Shown: positions 33,861-44,981, numbered from the stretch's first letter. The stretch: DNA of 64,000 bases from Streptomyces filipinensis (GCF_014649495.1 NZ_BMTD01000008.1:248001-312000); one strand, 5' to 3'. The notes: generated by a model from the sequence alone, not told the origin. Numbers and translations are program-made.

Positions 33861-34709
33861 TCAGGCCGGAGGGCCCTGTCGCTCCTCGGCCGCGAGGTCG
33901 GGTACGGGGGCATATTCCGGCGACGCGGCGTTGAAGGTGCGGAAGACACGCTGGACGTCCCGCTCGCTCATCCCGTCGTGGCGCAACTGGGCGATCATGG
34001 AGCGCAGGTTGGGTTTGCTCGACGGTCCGAAGCAGCCGTAGCAGCCGCGACCGTAGGCGGGGCAGATGGCACCGCACCCCGCGTGCGTGACCGGGCCCAG
34101 ACAGGGGGTGCCGTGGGCCACGGTGATGCAGGTGGTGCCGCGCCTCTTGCACTCGAAGCAGACGCTGTGGTTGGAGATCTGGGGCCTGCGGCCGGCCAGG
34201 TAGGCGGTGATGACCTCGAGGAGCTGGCGACCGTCGATGGGGCACCCACGCAGCTCGAAGTCGACCGGCACATGGGCCGAGATCGGTGTCGAGGTCTCCA
34301 GCGTGGCGATGTACTCCGGCCGGGCGTACACGGCGGCGAGGAAGTCGTCGACGTCGGCGAAGTTGCGCAGGGCCTGGATGCCGCCCGCGGTGGCGCAGGC
34401 CCCGATGGTCACCAGGTACCGGGAGATGCGGCGGACGTGCTGGATCCGCTCGGCGTCCTCGACGGTGGTGATCGACCCTTCGACCAGGGAGAGGTCGTAC
34501 GGCCCCCGGCCGTCCAGCCGCGCGCGTTCCCTGTCGGCGCCCTCGGCCGGGCTCATCTCCAGGAAGTGGTCGATCCGTACGCGCCCGGTGACGCCGAGGA
34601 GTTCGTCCTCGCAGTCCAGCAGCGTCAGCTGGCAGCCGTCGCAGGAGGCGAACTTCCACACGGCGAGCGTCGGCCGTGTGCGAATGACCGGGCCGAGGTC
34701 GGTGACCAT
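33861..34709 (-). CDS. hydD: [NiFe]-hydrogenase small (delta) subunit
   Basis: The 282-residue product transfers electrons between the Ni-Fe site and the diaphorase part through Fe-S clusters. Cluster motifs are SCDGCQLTLLD (residues about 22-32), the IGACATAGGIQ region, RGCPIDGRQLLEVI, CFECKRRGTTC, and a Cys-rich end with HAGCGAICPAYGRGCYGCFG. No Tat signal is present, consistent with a cytoplasmic enzyme. The start ATG 34709 lies just past the hydG stop; the hydA start is 25 bp on. Confidence 0.95.
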   Translation of the reverse strand: MVTDLGPVIRTRPTLAVWKFASCDGCQLTLLDCEDELLGVTGRVRIDHFLEMSPAEGADRERARLDGRGPYDLSLVEGSITTVEDAERIQHVRRISRYLVTIGACATAGGIQALRNFADVDDFLAAVYARPEYIATLETSTPISAHVPVDFELRGCPIDGRQLLEVITAYLAGRRPQISNHSVCFECKRRGTTCITVAHGTPCLGPVTHAGCGAICPAYGRGCYGCFGPSSKPNLRSMIAQLRHDGMSERDVQRVFRTFNAASPEYAPVPDLAAEERQGPPA

Positions 34710-34710
34710 G

Positions 34711-35529
34711 TCACAACTCCCTCACAAGGAGTAGGGGCGCCACCCGGTCGTAGCCGACGACCGGCCCGTCGCGGCACAGCAGGAGCGGACCGAGCTGGCA
34801 GTGGCCGCAGTGGCCGGTGGAGCAGTGCATGTTGCGTTCCAGGGACACCTGAATGCGGTGCGGGGCCAGGCCCCGCGCCACGAGGTCGCGAGCGGTGTGA
34901 CGCATCATCACCTCAGGCCCGCACACCGAAGCGCAGGTCCGTTCCGGGCGCAGTTCGAGGCGGTCCAGGAGCGTGGTGACCACGCCCACCGCGCCCTGCC
35001 AGCCCGGGGCGGCCCGGTCGACGGTCACCTCCACCCGGGCCTGGCCGCGCCAGCTCTCGACCTCGTCGCGGTAGACCAGATCGGCAGGGGTACGGGCGCC
35101 GACGAGGACCGCGAGCGGACCGTACGCCGCCTGCCGGCCCAGGACGGCGTGGACGACCGGCCGCAACGGTGCCAGACCGATGCCGCCGGCGACGATCAGA
35201 ACATCGTGGCCGACCGCCGCGTCGAGGTCCCAGCCGGTGCCGTACGGCCCGCTGAGCCCGACGCTGTCACCCGGGCGCAGTCGGCAGAGGGCGGCGGAGA
35301 CCGCACCCACCGCACGCACGGTGTGTACGAGCCCTCCGTGGCGGCCCTTCAGGGCGCTGGCAGAGATGGGCACCTCACCGACCCCGAACGCGTAGAGCAT
35401 CGCGAACTGCCCTGGGGCGAAAGGCGGGAGTCTCCGCCCGGCCGGTACGAGCTCGATCGACCGGGTGTCGCCGGTCTCGTCCCAGGTGCCGGCGACCCGG
35501 TACGGCAGCGGGGGCGTCACGGTGCTCAT
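34711..35529 (-). CDS. hydG: Hydrogenase flavin/NAD(P)-binding (gamma) subunit
   Basis: The 272-residue product has a ferredoxin-reductase fold: an FAD domain (LPPFAPGQFAMLYAFGVGEV, GDSVGLSGPYGTGW) and an NAD(P) domain with VLIVAGGIGLAPLRPVVHAV. The C-terminal cysteine cluster in CSTGHCGHCQLGPLLLC matches the 2Fe-2S site of archaeal hydrogenase gamma subunits and dihydroorotate dehydrogenase PyrK. It is the site of exchange with NAD(P)(H). ATG 35529 overlaps the hydB stop by 4 bp; a longer reading upstream lacks conserved sequence. Confidence 0.93.
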   Translation of the reverse strand: MSTVTPPLPYRVAGTWDETGDTRSIELVPAGRRLPPFAPGQFAMLYAFGVGEVPISASALKGRHGGLVHTVRAVGAVSAALCRLRPGDSVGLSGPYGTGWDLDAAVGHDVLIVAGGIGLAPLRPVVHAVLGRQAAYGPLAVLVGARTPADLVYRDEVESWRGQARVEVTVDRAAPGWQGAVGVVTTLLDRLELRPERTCASVCGPEVMMRHTARDLVARGLAPHRIQVSLERNMHCSTGHCGHCQLGPLLLCRDGPVVGYDRVAPLLLVREL

Positions 35530-36710
35530 GGTGGCTCCGGCGTCGATGCCGACGTCCCGGACTGTGTCCAGTCGTGCAGGGCGGCCGCTTCCTCGGTGAT
35601 GTCGATGCCGACGGGGCACCACACGATGCAACGCCCGCAGCCCACACAGCCGGACGAGCCGAACTGGTCGTACCAGGTGCCGAGTTTGTGGGTCATCCAC
35701 TGCCGGTAGCGGCTGCGCGAGGAGGCACGGACCGGACCGCCGTGCAGCTGGGAGAAGTCCAGGTCGAAGCAGGAGTCCCACAGCCGCCACCGCTCCGCGT
35801 GGTCGCCGGTGAGGTCGGTGACGTCCTCAGTGGTGGTGCAGAAGCAGGTGGGGCACACCATGGTGCAGTTACCGCACGTCAGGCACCGCCCTGCGACGTC
35901 GTCCCAGCGCGGGGCGTCGAGGGTCCCGGCCATCAGCTCCCGCAGGTCGGCTTCGGGCATGGTCCGGCCCATGCGGTCCGCGGCGGCCGTGACGCCCGCG
36001 CGAGCCGTCTCCTGGGTTGCGGGGTCCGCCGGACGAGCGGGCAGTTCGGCCAGGATCTCCGCGCCTTCCTCGCTGCCGCTGCGCATCCAGAAGCGGTGCC
36101 CGTCCTCGTCGACCACTTCGGTCATCACCAGGTCGTAGCCGGGACCGGCAGCGGGTCCGGTGCCCATCGAGACGCAGAAGCACGTGGCGCCGGGCTCCGT
36201 GCACTCGACCACGATCAGCAGGGCCCCGGAACGCCGCCCCTCGTAGCCGGGATCGCGGTACGCCCCACCGGTCAGGACGCGGTCCTGGATGGCGATGGCC
36301 CTCAGATCGCAGGGGCGCACACCGAGGAACGCGTACCGAGGCGGCGTGGCCTGGTGGGCCGTGAAGACCAGATCGCCATCCACCCGGTCGGCGCTCCACT
36401 CCCGCACCCGTGCCGGGTGCAGGAAGGACTTCCACGACTGGGGACCCGCCGCGTTCGCGAAGGCCGCGCCGTCCGGCCGCTCCCGCAGCCGGTACCGCCC
36501 GGCCTCCAGCTCCACTCCCCACCCGTACGGCAACTCGTCGGCCGACCGCAGCTCCGCCAGCACGATGGCGCCGTCCCGCACCGTGGGGCCGACCACGGTG
36601 AACCCACGCCGGATCAGCACGTCCACGAGCACGGCCATACCGTCCTTGCCCATGACGAGTCCGTCGGACGCGGGCGGCTGGGAGGCATGCACTTCGGCGT
36701 CGGTGCTCAT
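35526..36710 (-). CDS. hydB: Hydrogenase iron-sulfur (beta) subunit
   Basis: The 394-residue product has in its C-terminal third two 4Fe-4S motifs: CLTCGNCTMVCPTCFC and CVGCGRCIVWCPVGID. Upstream is RPCDLRAIAIQDRVLTGGAY, typical of sulfhydrogenase beta and anaerobic sulfite reductase A proteins. It links the small subunit to the flavin subunit. ATG 36710 follows AAGGAGGTCGGTC, the strongest ribosome site in the operon, and it is the first gene of hydBGDA plus protease. Two DosR-like elements lie in the divergent region upstream. Confidence 0.93.
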   Translation of the reverse strand: MSTDAEVHASQPPASDGLVMGKDGMAVLVDVLIRRGFTVVGPTVRDGAIVLAELRSADELPYGWGVELEAGRYRLRERPDGAAFANAAGPQSWKSFLHPARVREWSADRVDGDLVFTAHQATPPRYAFLGVRPCDLRAIAIQDRVLTGGAYRDPGYEGRRSGALLIVVECTEPGATCFCVSMGTGPAAGPGYDLVMTEVVDEDGHRFWMRSGSEEGAEILAELPARPADPATQETARAGVTAAADRMGRTMPEADLRELMAGTLDAPRWDDVAGRCLTCGNCTMVCPTCFCTTTEDVTDLTGDHAERWRLWDSCFDLDFSQLHGGPVRASSRSRYRQWMTHKLGTWYDQFGSSGCVGCGRCIVWCPVGIDITEEAAALHDWTQSGTSASTPEPP

Positions 36711-37020
36711 GACCGACCTCCTTCGGCACAGCGGACGGCACGTGGAGCCCCGCCGTCCCCTCACACCTACGATCGCAGCATTTCCGCTGTGGCGCCGCGC
36801 CGACAGAGCCATGTGGACACACACGCGGGGTCCGTTGGTCCCGGTGACCGGAGCCAGCAGGAGACCAGGTGGACCCGTGCGAGCGCGACGATCGGACGGC
36901 GGCGGTCCGTTCCGCCCACGCCTCTCACCGGGCGCGGCGAGGGCGACCGAATGCGGTCGGCGGTCGGCCCAGGAACAGGGACGAACGTCCCCTGGCGTGC
37001 ACTCGTAGTGCGGCGATGTC
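36711..37020. promoter_or_regulatory. Divergent promoter region between hydB and the P1B-5 ATPase
   Basis: This stretch has no gene. It holds a near-match box GGGTC-CGTT-GGTCC at 36828-36841 (117 bp before hydB) and an exact one near the other end. Otherwise I see only GC-rich DNA. The layout suggests each divergent unit has its own site. Confidence 0.4.
36978..36991. promoter_or_regulatory. DosR-like box before the P1B-5 ATPase
   Basis: GGGAC-GAAC-GTCCC is a perfect inverted repeat and the closest of all to the mycobacterial GGGAC-N4-GTCCC core. It lies 29 bp before ATG 37021 or 80 bp before the alternative ATG 37072, so the later start would leave more room for a promoter. Confidence 0.6.
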
Positions 37021-39405
37021 ATGAAGAAGGACTCGACCCGAGAGTCATCGCACCCGGCACTCAGGTATGCCATGAATGACCGACCCTCCCTCACGGCACG
37101 ACTGCGTCGCTCGATCGCGGCGGGTGTGTCGCCGCGGCTCGAACCCGTCCTGCTGGCCGTGACGGCAGCGGCCCTGATCGCTGGTGGCATCGCCTGGCTC
37201 ATGGACGCCGGTGACTTGGCCGGCCTCTTCTGGGAACTGGGCACCCTCTTCGCCCTCGTTCCCGCGGTGGGATGGGTACTGGCCGCGCTACGGCAGGGCC
37301 GCACGGGTGTGGACCTCATCGCCGTACTCGCGCTCGGCGGCACCCTGGCCGTGCACGAGTACCTGGCCGGTGCCCTGATCGCACTGATGCTGGCCACCGG
37401 CCGCACGCTGGAGGCCGCAGCCCAGCGACGTGCCTCGCACGACCTGCGTACCTTGCTGGAGCACGCACCACGCTCCGCACGCCGCCGCACTCGCGCCGGG
37501 GTGACCATGGTGCCGCTGGCGGAGGTCGCCGCCGGTGACCTGCTCGTCGTCGGCCCTGGTGAGGTGGTTCCCGTCGACGGCCGCGTGGAGAGCGCCACCG
37601 CGGTCCTCGACGAGTCGGTGCTCACCGGTGAGCCCCTGCAGGTCGAGCGGGCGGGCGGGGAAACCGTGCGCAGCGGCGTGGTCAACGCCGGAGACGCCTT
37701 CGAGATGCGGGCCACGGCCACCGAGCAGGGCAGCACGTACGCCGGGATCGTGCGACTGGCCCAGCAGGCCGGCGCCGGGTCCGCGCCGGTCGTGCGGCTG
37801 GCGGACCGGTACGCGGCCTGGTTCCTGCCGCTGTCCCTGGCGGTGGCGGGACTGGCGTGGCTGATCAGCGGCTCGGCTGTACGAGCGGTCGCCGTACTGG
37901 TGGTCGCCACCCCGTGCCCGCTGCTGCTGGCGGCACCGGTCGCGATCGTCTCCGGTCTTTCCCGCGCCTCCCGCCTCGGCGTCGTCATCCGCGACGGCGG
38001 CGCCTTGGAGAACCTGGGCCGCGCCCGCACCCTCCTGCTCGACAAGACAGGCACTCTCACCCGAGGTCGGCCCCGCGTGGTCGACGTCACCGCCGCCCCC
38101 GGCATCAGACCCACGGAAGTCCTGCGCCTGGCGGCCTCCCTCGACCAGTACTCGCCCCACGTACTGGCCCAGGCCATCGTCGACGCCGCCCGGGATCGCA
38201 AGCTGGAGCTGTCGATCCCCTCCGACGTCGCCGAGGAACCGGGCCGGGGCGCCACCGGCACCGCCGATGGGCACCGGCTCGCCATCGGCCGTATCGCCGC
38301 CGGCGAGGACCGGCCGACCTGGGCCCGGGCGGTCGACAAGCGCGCCCTCCTCGACGGCGCGGCCGTCGCCTGGCTGACCCTCGACGGACACCTGGCCGGC
38401 GCCGTCCTGCTGCGCGACCCGCTGCGCCCCGACGCACCGCGCACCCTGCGCCACCTGCGGGCGGCAGGCTTCACGCGGCTGCTGATGCTCACCGGGGACC
38501 GTGCCGCACCCGCCCGCGAAGTCGCCACCGTCCTCGGTCTGGACGACGTACGTGCCGAACTCTCCCCCGCCGACAAGGTCGCCGCCGTACGGGCCGAAGG
38601 CGAGCGCGCGGTCACGGTGATGGTGGGCGACGGCGTCAACGACGCACCCGCCCTCGCCGCTGCCGACATCGGCGTCGCCATGGGCGCACGCGGCTCCACC
38701 GCCTCCTCCGAAGCGGCCGACATCATCCTGACCACCGATCGCGTCGACCGCCTCGCCGACGCCGTCGCCATCGCCCAACGCGCGCGGCGCATCGCCGTCC
38801 AGAGCGCCCTCGGCGGCATGCTGATGTCGCTGGCGGCCATGGCCGCGGCTGCTGTCGGCCTGCTCCCGCCCGCCGCCGGCGCGCTGCTCCAAGAAGGCAT
38901 CGACGTCGCTGTCATCCTCAACGCCCTGCGCGCCCTGCGAGTCGGCCAGGCCGCCCGGCCGGCCCTCGCCCCCGCCGCCGAGGCCCTCATCCACCGTTTC
39001 GCCGCCGAACACGAAGGGCTTCAGGACGTCCTCGAATCCGTCCGCGACACCGCCGACCGGCTCTCCGACTCCCCTGGCCCCCAGGCCCTGGAAGCTGTCG
39101 AGGAGACCCACCGGCTGCTCGTCCAACGGCTCCTCCCGCACGAGTACGCCGAGGAGCACGAGCTGTACCCGGCCCTCGCGCCGACGCTCGGCGGACCCGA
39201 GGCCACCGCCACCATGAGCCGTGCCCACACCGAAATAGAGCGTCTCTCCCGCCGCATCGCCATCCACCTGCAACTTGCCCACGCAAGCGGGGGCCTCTCC
39301 CCCGAGCAACTCGACGACCTGCGCTCCTGTCTGTACGGCCTGAACACCGTCCTGCGCCTGCACTTCACCCAGGAGGAGGAGAACTACTTCTCCCTCGCTC
39401 CCTGA
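37021..39405 (+). CDS. P1B-5-type metal ATPase with C-terminal hemerythrin domain
   Basis: The 794-residue product has two N-terminal hydrophobic hairpins, an actuator loop with TGEP, and metal motif T297-P-C-P in the sixth helix. The phosphorylated D341 is in DKTGTLT, GDGVNDAPALAAADIGVAMG follows, and the C-terminal helices carry no metal-binding ferredoxin-like domain. Residues about 645-794 form a hemerythrin-like domain with all usual ligands: AAEHEG, HEYAE, SRAHTE and HFTQE. TPC plus hemerythrin defines subgroup P1B-5; characterised members export Ni2+/Fe2+. It is divergent from a [NiFe]-hydrogenase. Start uncertain: ATG 37021 or 37072, neither with a clear ribosome site. Confidence 0.93.
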   Translation: MKKDSTRESSHPALRYAMNDRPSLTARLRRSIAAGVSPRLEPVLLAVTAAALIAGGIAWLMDAGDLAGLFWELGTLFALVPAVGWVLAALRQGRTGVDLIAVLALGGTLAVHEYLAGALIALMLATGRTLEAAAQRRASHDLRTLLEHAPRSARRRTRAGVTMVPLAEVAAGDLLVVGPGEVVPVDGRVESATAVLDESVLTGEPLQVERAGGETVRSGVVNAGDAFEMRATATEQGSTYAGIVRLAQQAGAGSAPVVRLADRYAAWFLPLSLAVAGLAWLISGSAVRAVAVLVVATPCPLLLAAPVAIVSGLSRASRLGVVIRDGGALENLGRARTLLLDKTGTLTRGRPRVVDVTAAPGIRPTEVLRLAASLDQYSPHVLAQAIVDAARDRKLELSIPSDVAEEPGRGATGTADGHRLAIGRIAAGEDRPTWARAVDKRALLDGAAVAWLTLDGHLAGAVLLRDPLRPDAPRTLRHLRAAGFTRLLMLTGDRAAPAREVATVLGLDDVRAELSPADKVAAVRAEGERAVTVMVGDGVNDAPALAAADIGVAMGARGSTASSEAADIILTTDRVDRLADAVAIAQRARRIAVQSALGGMLMSLAAMAAAAVGLLPPAAGALLQEGIDVAVILNALRALRVGQAARPALAPAAEALIHRFAAEHEGLQDVLESVRDTADRLSDSPGPQALEAVEETHRLLVQRLLPHEYAEEHELYPALAPTLGGPEATATMSRAHTEIERLSRRIAIHLQLAHASGGLSPEQLDDLRSCLYGLNTVLRLHFTQEEENYFSLAP

Positions 39406-39422
39406 ACGACGGCATCGTCAGG
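39401..39422 (+). terminator. Possible hairpin at the P1B-5 ATPase stop codon
   Basis: CCTGAACGA and ATCGTCAGG can pair as CCTGA-CGA with TCG-TCAGG and one bulged A, around a short CGGCA loop. It begins at the stop codon. Weak. Confidence 0.25.
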
Positions 39423-39486
39423 CTCCGTGTTCCGGGTCGGCAGGCGATGAGGACGACACGGATCTGAGCCGTCCGGCCGCGGATCG

Positions 39487-39500
39487 GGGCCCTTCGACCC
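39487..39500. promoter_or_regulatory. DosR-like box upstream of the acs-pdh-ACP operon
   Basis: GGGCC-CTTC-GACCC is an exact GGGNC-N4-GNCCC match, 61 bp before ATG 39562. Confidence 0.5.
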
Positions 39501-39561
39501 AGTGCGGACGGGGCAAGCCGGGCGGATGGTCGAAAAGGATCCGGAGGAAGGAGGGGCCGGC

Positions 39562-41390
<1,829 letters not shown>

Positions 41391-41394
<4 letters not shown>

Positions 41395-42416
41395 CCACCA
41401 CGCGCAGCCCCCGCGCACCACGGCCCGCCGCCCGGCCGAACCGTCAGGCCGCACATCGCCTGGCCCTGCTGGAATCCATGCTGCGCGTCCGCCGGTTCGA
41501 GGAACGCTGTGTGGAGCTCTACAGCGCGGCACGCATCCGGGGTTTCATGCACCTCTACATCGGCGAGGAAGCCGTGGCCGTCGGCGTCAACGAGGCCCTC
41601 ACGGACGACGACGCGCTCGTGTCGACGTACCGCGAACACGGGCACGCACTCGCCCGCGGCGTTCCGGCTGAGGCGATCATGGCGGAGATGTTCGGCAAGG
41701 TCACCGGCTGCAGCCGAGGCCGTGGCGGCTCGATGCACCTCTTCGACGCCGGCCGCCGCTTCTACGGCGGCAACGCGATCGTCGGGGGCGGGCTCCCCCT
41801 CGCGGCCGGCCTCGCCCTCGCCGACCGCATGACCGCACGCAACCGCGTCACCTGCTGCTTCTTCGGCGACGGCGCCTTCGCCGAGGGCGAGTTCCACGAG
41901 ACCGCCAACCTCGCCGCGCTCTGGCAGCTGCCCCTGCTGCTGGTCTGCGAGAACAACCTGTACGCGATGGGCACCGCTCTGGCCCGTCACCAGGCCCAGA
42001 CCGACCTCGCGCTGCGCGCGGCGGCGTACGGCATGGTCTCCTGGGCCGTCGACGGCATGGACGTCTTCGCCGTCGAGGACGCCGCCCGGCGGGCCGCCGA
42101 AGGGGTGCGTGCCGGAACCGGTCCGCACTTCCTGGAGATGCGCACGTACCGCTTCCGCGCTCACTCCATGTACGACTCGGACCGTTACCGCGACAAGGCC
42201 GAGATCGAGCACTGGAAGGAGCGCGACCCGGTAGAGGGGCTCGCCCGGCGGATGCGGGAGGCGAAGGAGCTGACCGACAGGGCCCGCACGGCCCTCGAGG
42301 ACCGTCTGGCCGCCGAGATCGACGCGGCCGTGGAAGCGGCCGACAAGGCTCCGGAAGAGCCCGTCGAGGATCTGTTGAAGTACGTCACCAGCCCGGTGGA
42401 GGTGACCCGGCCATGA
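41391..42416 (+). CDS. pdhA: Pyruvate/2-oxoacid dehydrogenase E1 alpha subunit
   Basis: The 341-residue product has a ThDP-binding motif GDGAFAEGEFHETANLAALW running into LPLLLVCENN. EHGHALARGVPAEAIMAEMF and SRGRGGSMHLFDAGRRFYGG blocks are typical of PdhA/AcoA. The regulatory loop with the phosphorylatable serines of eukaryotes is not expected. With E1 beta it decarboxylates a 2-oxoacid onto the E2 lipoyl arm. Pyruvate is the likeliest substrate; acetoin or branched-chain acids cannot be excluded. Overlaps both neighbours by 4 bp. Confidence 0.93.
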
Positions 42417-43492
42417 CCACGACGCACCCGCGCATCGCCGAAGCCGCCGCGCCATCCGGCCGGAAGACGACGTATCGGGAAGCCATGCGTGAGGCCATGC
42501 GCGAGGCGCTGCGCAGCGACGAGCGGGTGTTCCTGATGGGCGAGGACGTCGGCCGGTACGGCGGCTGCTTCGGTGTCAGCCTCGGCCTGCTGGAGGAGTT
42601 CGGGCCCGAACGGATCCGCGACGCCCCGCTGTCGGAGTCGGCGTTCGTCGGTGCGGGCATCGGTGCCGCTCTGGCGGGCATGCGGCCGATCGTCGAGATC
42701 ATGACGGTCAACTTCAGCCTGCTGGCCCTGGACCAGATCCTCAACAACGCGGCGACCCTGCTGCACATGTCGGGCGGCCAACTGCCCGTACCGATCGTGA
42801 TCCGGATGACCACGGGCGCGGGACGACAGCTCGCGGCCCAGCACTCGCACAGCCTCGAGGGCTGGTACGCGCACATCCCCGGCCTGCGGGTCCTGGCCCC
42901 AGCCACCCTTACCGACGCCCGGTACATGCTGGCTCCCGCGTTGGCCGACCCCGACCCGGTGCTGATCTTCGAGCACGGCACCCTGTACAACGTCTCGGGC
43001 GACCTGCCCGCCGGCGCCGGGCCGGTCGACATCGACCACGCGGCCGTCCGCCGGCCCGGCACGGACGTCACACTGATTACGTACGGCGGCTCCCTGCCCA
43101 AGGCATTGGCCGCCGCCGACGACCTCGCGAGCGGCGGCATCAGCGCCGAGGTCATCGATCTGCGCACGCTGCGTCCCCTGGACGACGCCGCCGTCGGCGA
43201 CTCGGTCGCGCGCACGCACCGGGCCGTCGTCGTCGACGAGGGCTGGCGCACCGGCAGCCTCGCCGCGGAGATCTCGGCACGCCTCACGGAACAGCACTTC
43301 TACGATCTCGACGCCCCCGTCGAGCGGGTGTGCAGCGCCGAAGTGCCCATACCCTACGCGCGCGGGTTGGAAGAGGCCGCGCTGCCTCAGGTCGACGGAA
43401 TCGTCGCGGCCGCGCACCGCGCCGTGGGTGAACCGGTGCTGACCGGAGCCAACGGGACGGAACGGCAACCGGTGACCGGAAGGTCGGGCTGA
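42413..43492 (+). CDS. pdhB: Pyruvate/2-oxoacid dehydrogenase E1 beta subunit
   Basis: The 359-residue product opens KTTYREAMREAMREALRSDE and has MGEDVGRYGGCFGVSLGLLE, FGPERIRDAPLSESAFVGAG, and a transketolase C-terminal domain with EVIDLRTLRPLDDAAVGDSV. Full family length plus a short Pro/Gly-rich tail. It pairs with the upstream alpha subunit as an alpha2beta2 E1. It starts in an ATGA overlap and ends 1 bp before the E2 start. Confidence 0.93.
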   Translation: MTTTHPRIAEAAAPSGRKTTYREAMREAMREALRSDERVFLMGEDVGRYGGCFGVSLGLLEEFGPERIRDAPLSESAFVGAGIGAALAGMRPIVEIMTVNFSLLALDQILNNAATLLHMSGGQLPVPIVIRMTTGAGRQLAAQHSHSLEGWYAHIPGLRVLAPATLTDARYMLAPALADPDPVLIFEHGTLYNVSGDLPAGAGPVDIDHAAVRRPGTDVTLITYGGSLPKALAAADDLASGGISAEVIDLRTLRPLDDAAVGDSVARTHRAVVVDEGWRTGSLAAEISARLTEQHFYDLDAPVERVCSAEVPIPYARGLEEAALPQVDGIVAAAHRAVGEPVLTGANGTERQPVTGRSG

Positions 43493-43493
43493 G

Positions 43494-44981
43494 ATGACCG
43501 CGTTCACCATGCCCTCGCTCGGCGCGGACATGGACGAGGGACTGCTGCAGGAGTGGCTCGTGAGTCCCGGGGAGCGGGTGCACAAGGGCGATGTCATGGC
43601 GGTCGTGGAGACCGACAAGGCGGCCATCGAGGTCGAGTGCTTCGAGTCCGGGACGGTGGGGCGGTTGCTCGTCGAGCCCGGAACCCGGGTACCTGTGGGA
43701 ACACCGCTCGCGCTGATCGAGGACCAAGCCGTGCCGGACGAGCGGGCGGGCGTCGGGGAGGCCATGGTGAGCAAGGCGCCCACGTGCGCGACAGGCGGCC
43801 AGGAACCGGCCACACGGCACCAGCGTCCGGCGCCTCGGAGGAAGGCGGCCCGCAAGCCCGAGGTGACTCCGGAGCCGGCACTCGCCGCATCCCGGAAGGA
43901 GCCGACCGGCGAGCACGTACATGCGCCCCCGGAGCCGTCCGGTGGAGCCGACTCGGTGATCGGCGCCGGCCCGCTCGTACGGCACCTGGCCGTGCTGCGC
44001 GGTGTCGACCTGACGACGCTGCACGGCACCGGCCCGGGCGGCCGGATCACACGCGCCGACGTGGAGCACGCCCAGCCGCCGCTGGCCCCAAAGGTGCGGG
44101 CCAGCCCGTACGCACGGCGCCTCGCCCACGACCTCGGCGTCGACCTGGCGGCGGTGCAGGGCACCGGGGACGGCGGAGCCGTGCGGGCGGCGGACGTGCG
44201 CACGGCCATGCGCACCCTTGCCGGAGGAAAGGGACCCGAGCGAACCGACCGAGGCCCGCTGACGGGCGACACGCTTCCGGACGCCGCCATACGAAGAGAC
44301 AGCCGCCCGGAGGACCGTACGGACACCATGCGCCGTGCCATCGCCGACCTCATGAGCCGCTCCAAGCGGGAGATCCCGCACTACTACCTGTCCACCACCA
44401 TCGACCTGACGGCGGCCGATGACTGGCTCCGCCGGATCAACCGCGCTCGTACGCCCACCGACCGACTCGTGCCGGCGGCCCTGCTCCTGAAAGCCGCCGC
44501 CGTGGCGGCACGCGAGGTGCCGGCGCTCAACGGCTACTGGCAAAACGGTGAATTTGTCCCCGCATCCGAGATCAACCTGGGCATCGCGGTCTCACTCCGG
44601 CAGGGCGGACTGCTCGCCCCGGTCATCCACACCGCCGACACACTGCCGCCCGACGCCCTCATGACCCGTCTGAAGGAGTTGGTACAGCGAGCCCGCCGAG
44701 GGCGGCTGCGCGGAAGCGAGATGACCGGCGCGACCCTGACCGTCACCAGCCTGGGCGACCAGGGCGTGGAGGCCGTGTTCGGGGTGATCCACCCGCCCCA
44801 GGTGGCCCTGGTGGGCTTCGGCGCCGTCGTCGAGCGGCCCTGGGCAGCGGGCGGCATGCTCGGAGTGCGTCCGGTGGTGACCGCGACCCTGGCCGCCGAC
44901 CACCGGGCCACGGACGGCGCCGTGGGGGCGCGCTATCTCACGGCGGTCGACCGACTTCTGCAGAGACCGGAGGAGCTGTGA
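43494..44981 (+). CDS. pdhC: Dihydrolipoamide acyltransferase (E2) with two E3/E1-binding domains
   Basis: The product has 495 residues. The lipoyl domain (1-78) has the lipoylated K42 in VETDKAAIEVE. An Ala/Pro-rich linker follows, then not one but two peripheral-subunit-binding domains: LVRHLAVLRGVDLTTLHGTG (about 162-195) and YARRLAHDLGVDLAAVQGTG (about 203-240). The catalytic domain (about 275-495) has H470 and D474 in DHRATDG. It transfers the acyl group from E1 to CoA. No E3 gene is in the operon. The duplication of the binding domain is unusual. The stop overlaps the ACP start (GTGA). Confidence 0.93.
   Translation: MTAFTMPSLGADMDEGLLQEWLVSPGERVHKGDVMAVVETDKAAIEVECFESGTVGRLLVEPGTRVPVGTPLALIEDQAVPDERAGVGEAMVSKAPTCATGGQEPATRHQRPAPRRKAARKPEVTPEPALAASRKEPTGEHVHAPPEPSGGADSVIGAGPLVRHLAVLRGVDLTTLHGTGPGGRITRADVEHAQPPLAPKVRASPYARRLAHDLGVDLAAVQGTGDGGAVRAADVRTAMRTLAGGKGPERTDRGPLTGDTLPDAAIRRDSRPEDRTDTMRRAIADLMSRSKREIPHYYLSTTIDLTAADDWLRRINRARTPTDRLVPAALLLKAAAVAAREVPALNGYWQNGEFVPASEINLGIAVSLRQGGLLAPVIHTADTLPPDALMTRLKELVQRARRGRLRGSEMTGATLTVTSLGDQGVEAVFGVIHPPQVALVGFGAVVERPWAAGGMLGVRPVVTATLAADHRATDGAVGARYLTAVDRLLQRPEEL

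Noticed and set aside
36711..38990. Extension of the hydB open frame upstream to 38990
   Set aside because: The extra 760 residues are antisense to the P1B-5 ATPase and lack conserved sequence. A strong AAGGAGG site fixes the hydB start at 36710.
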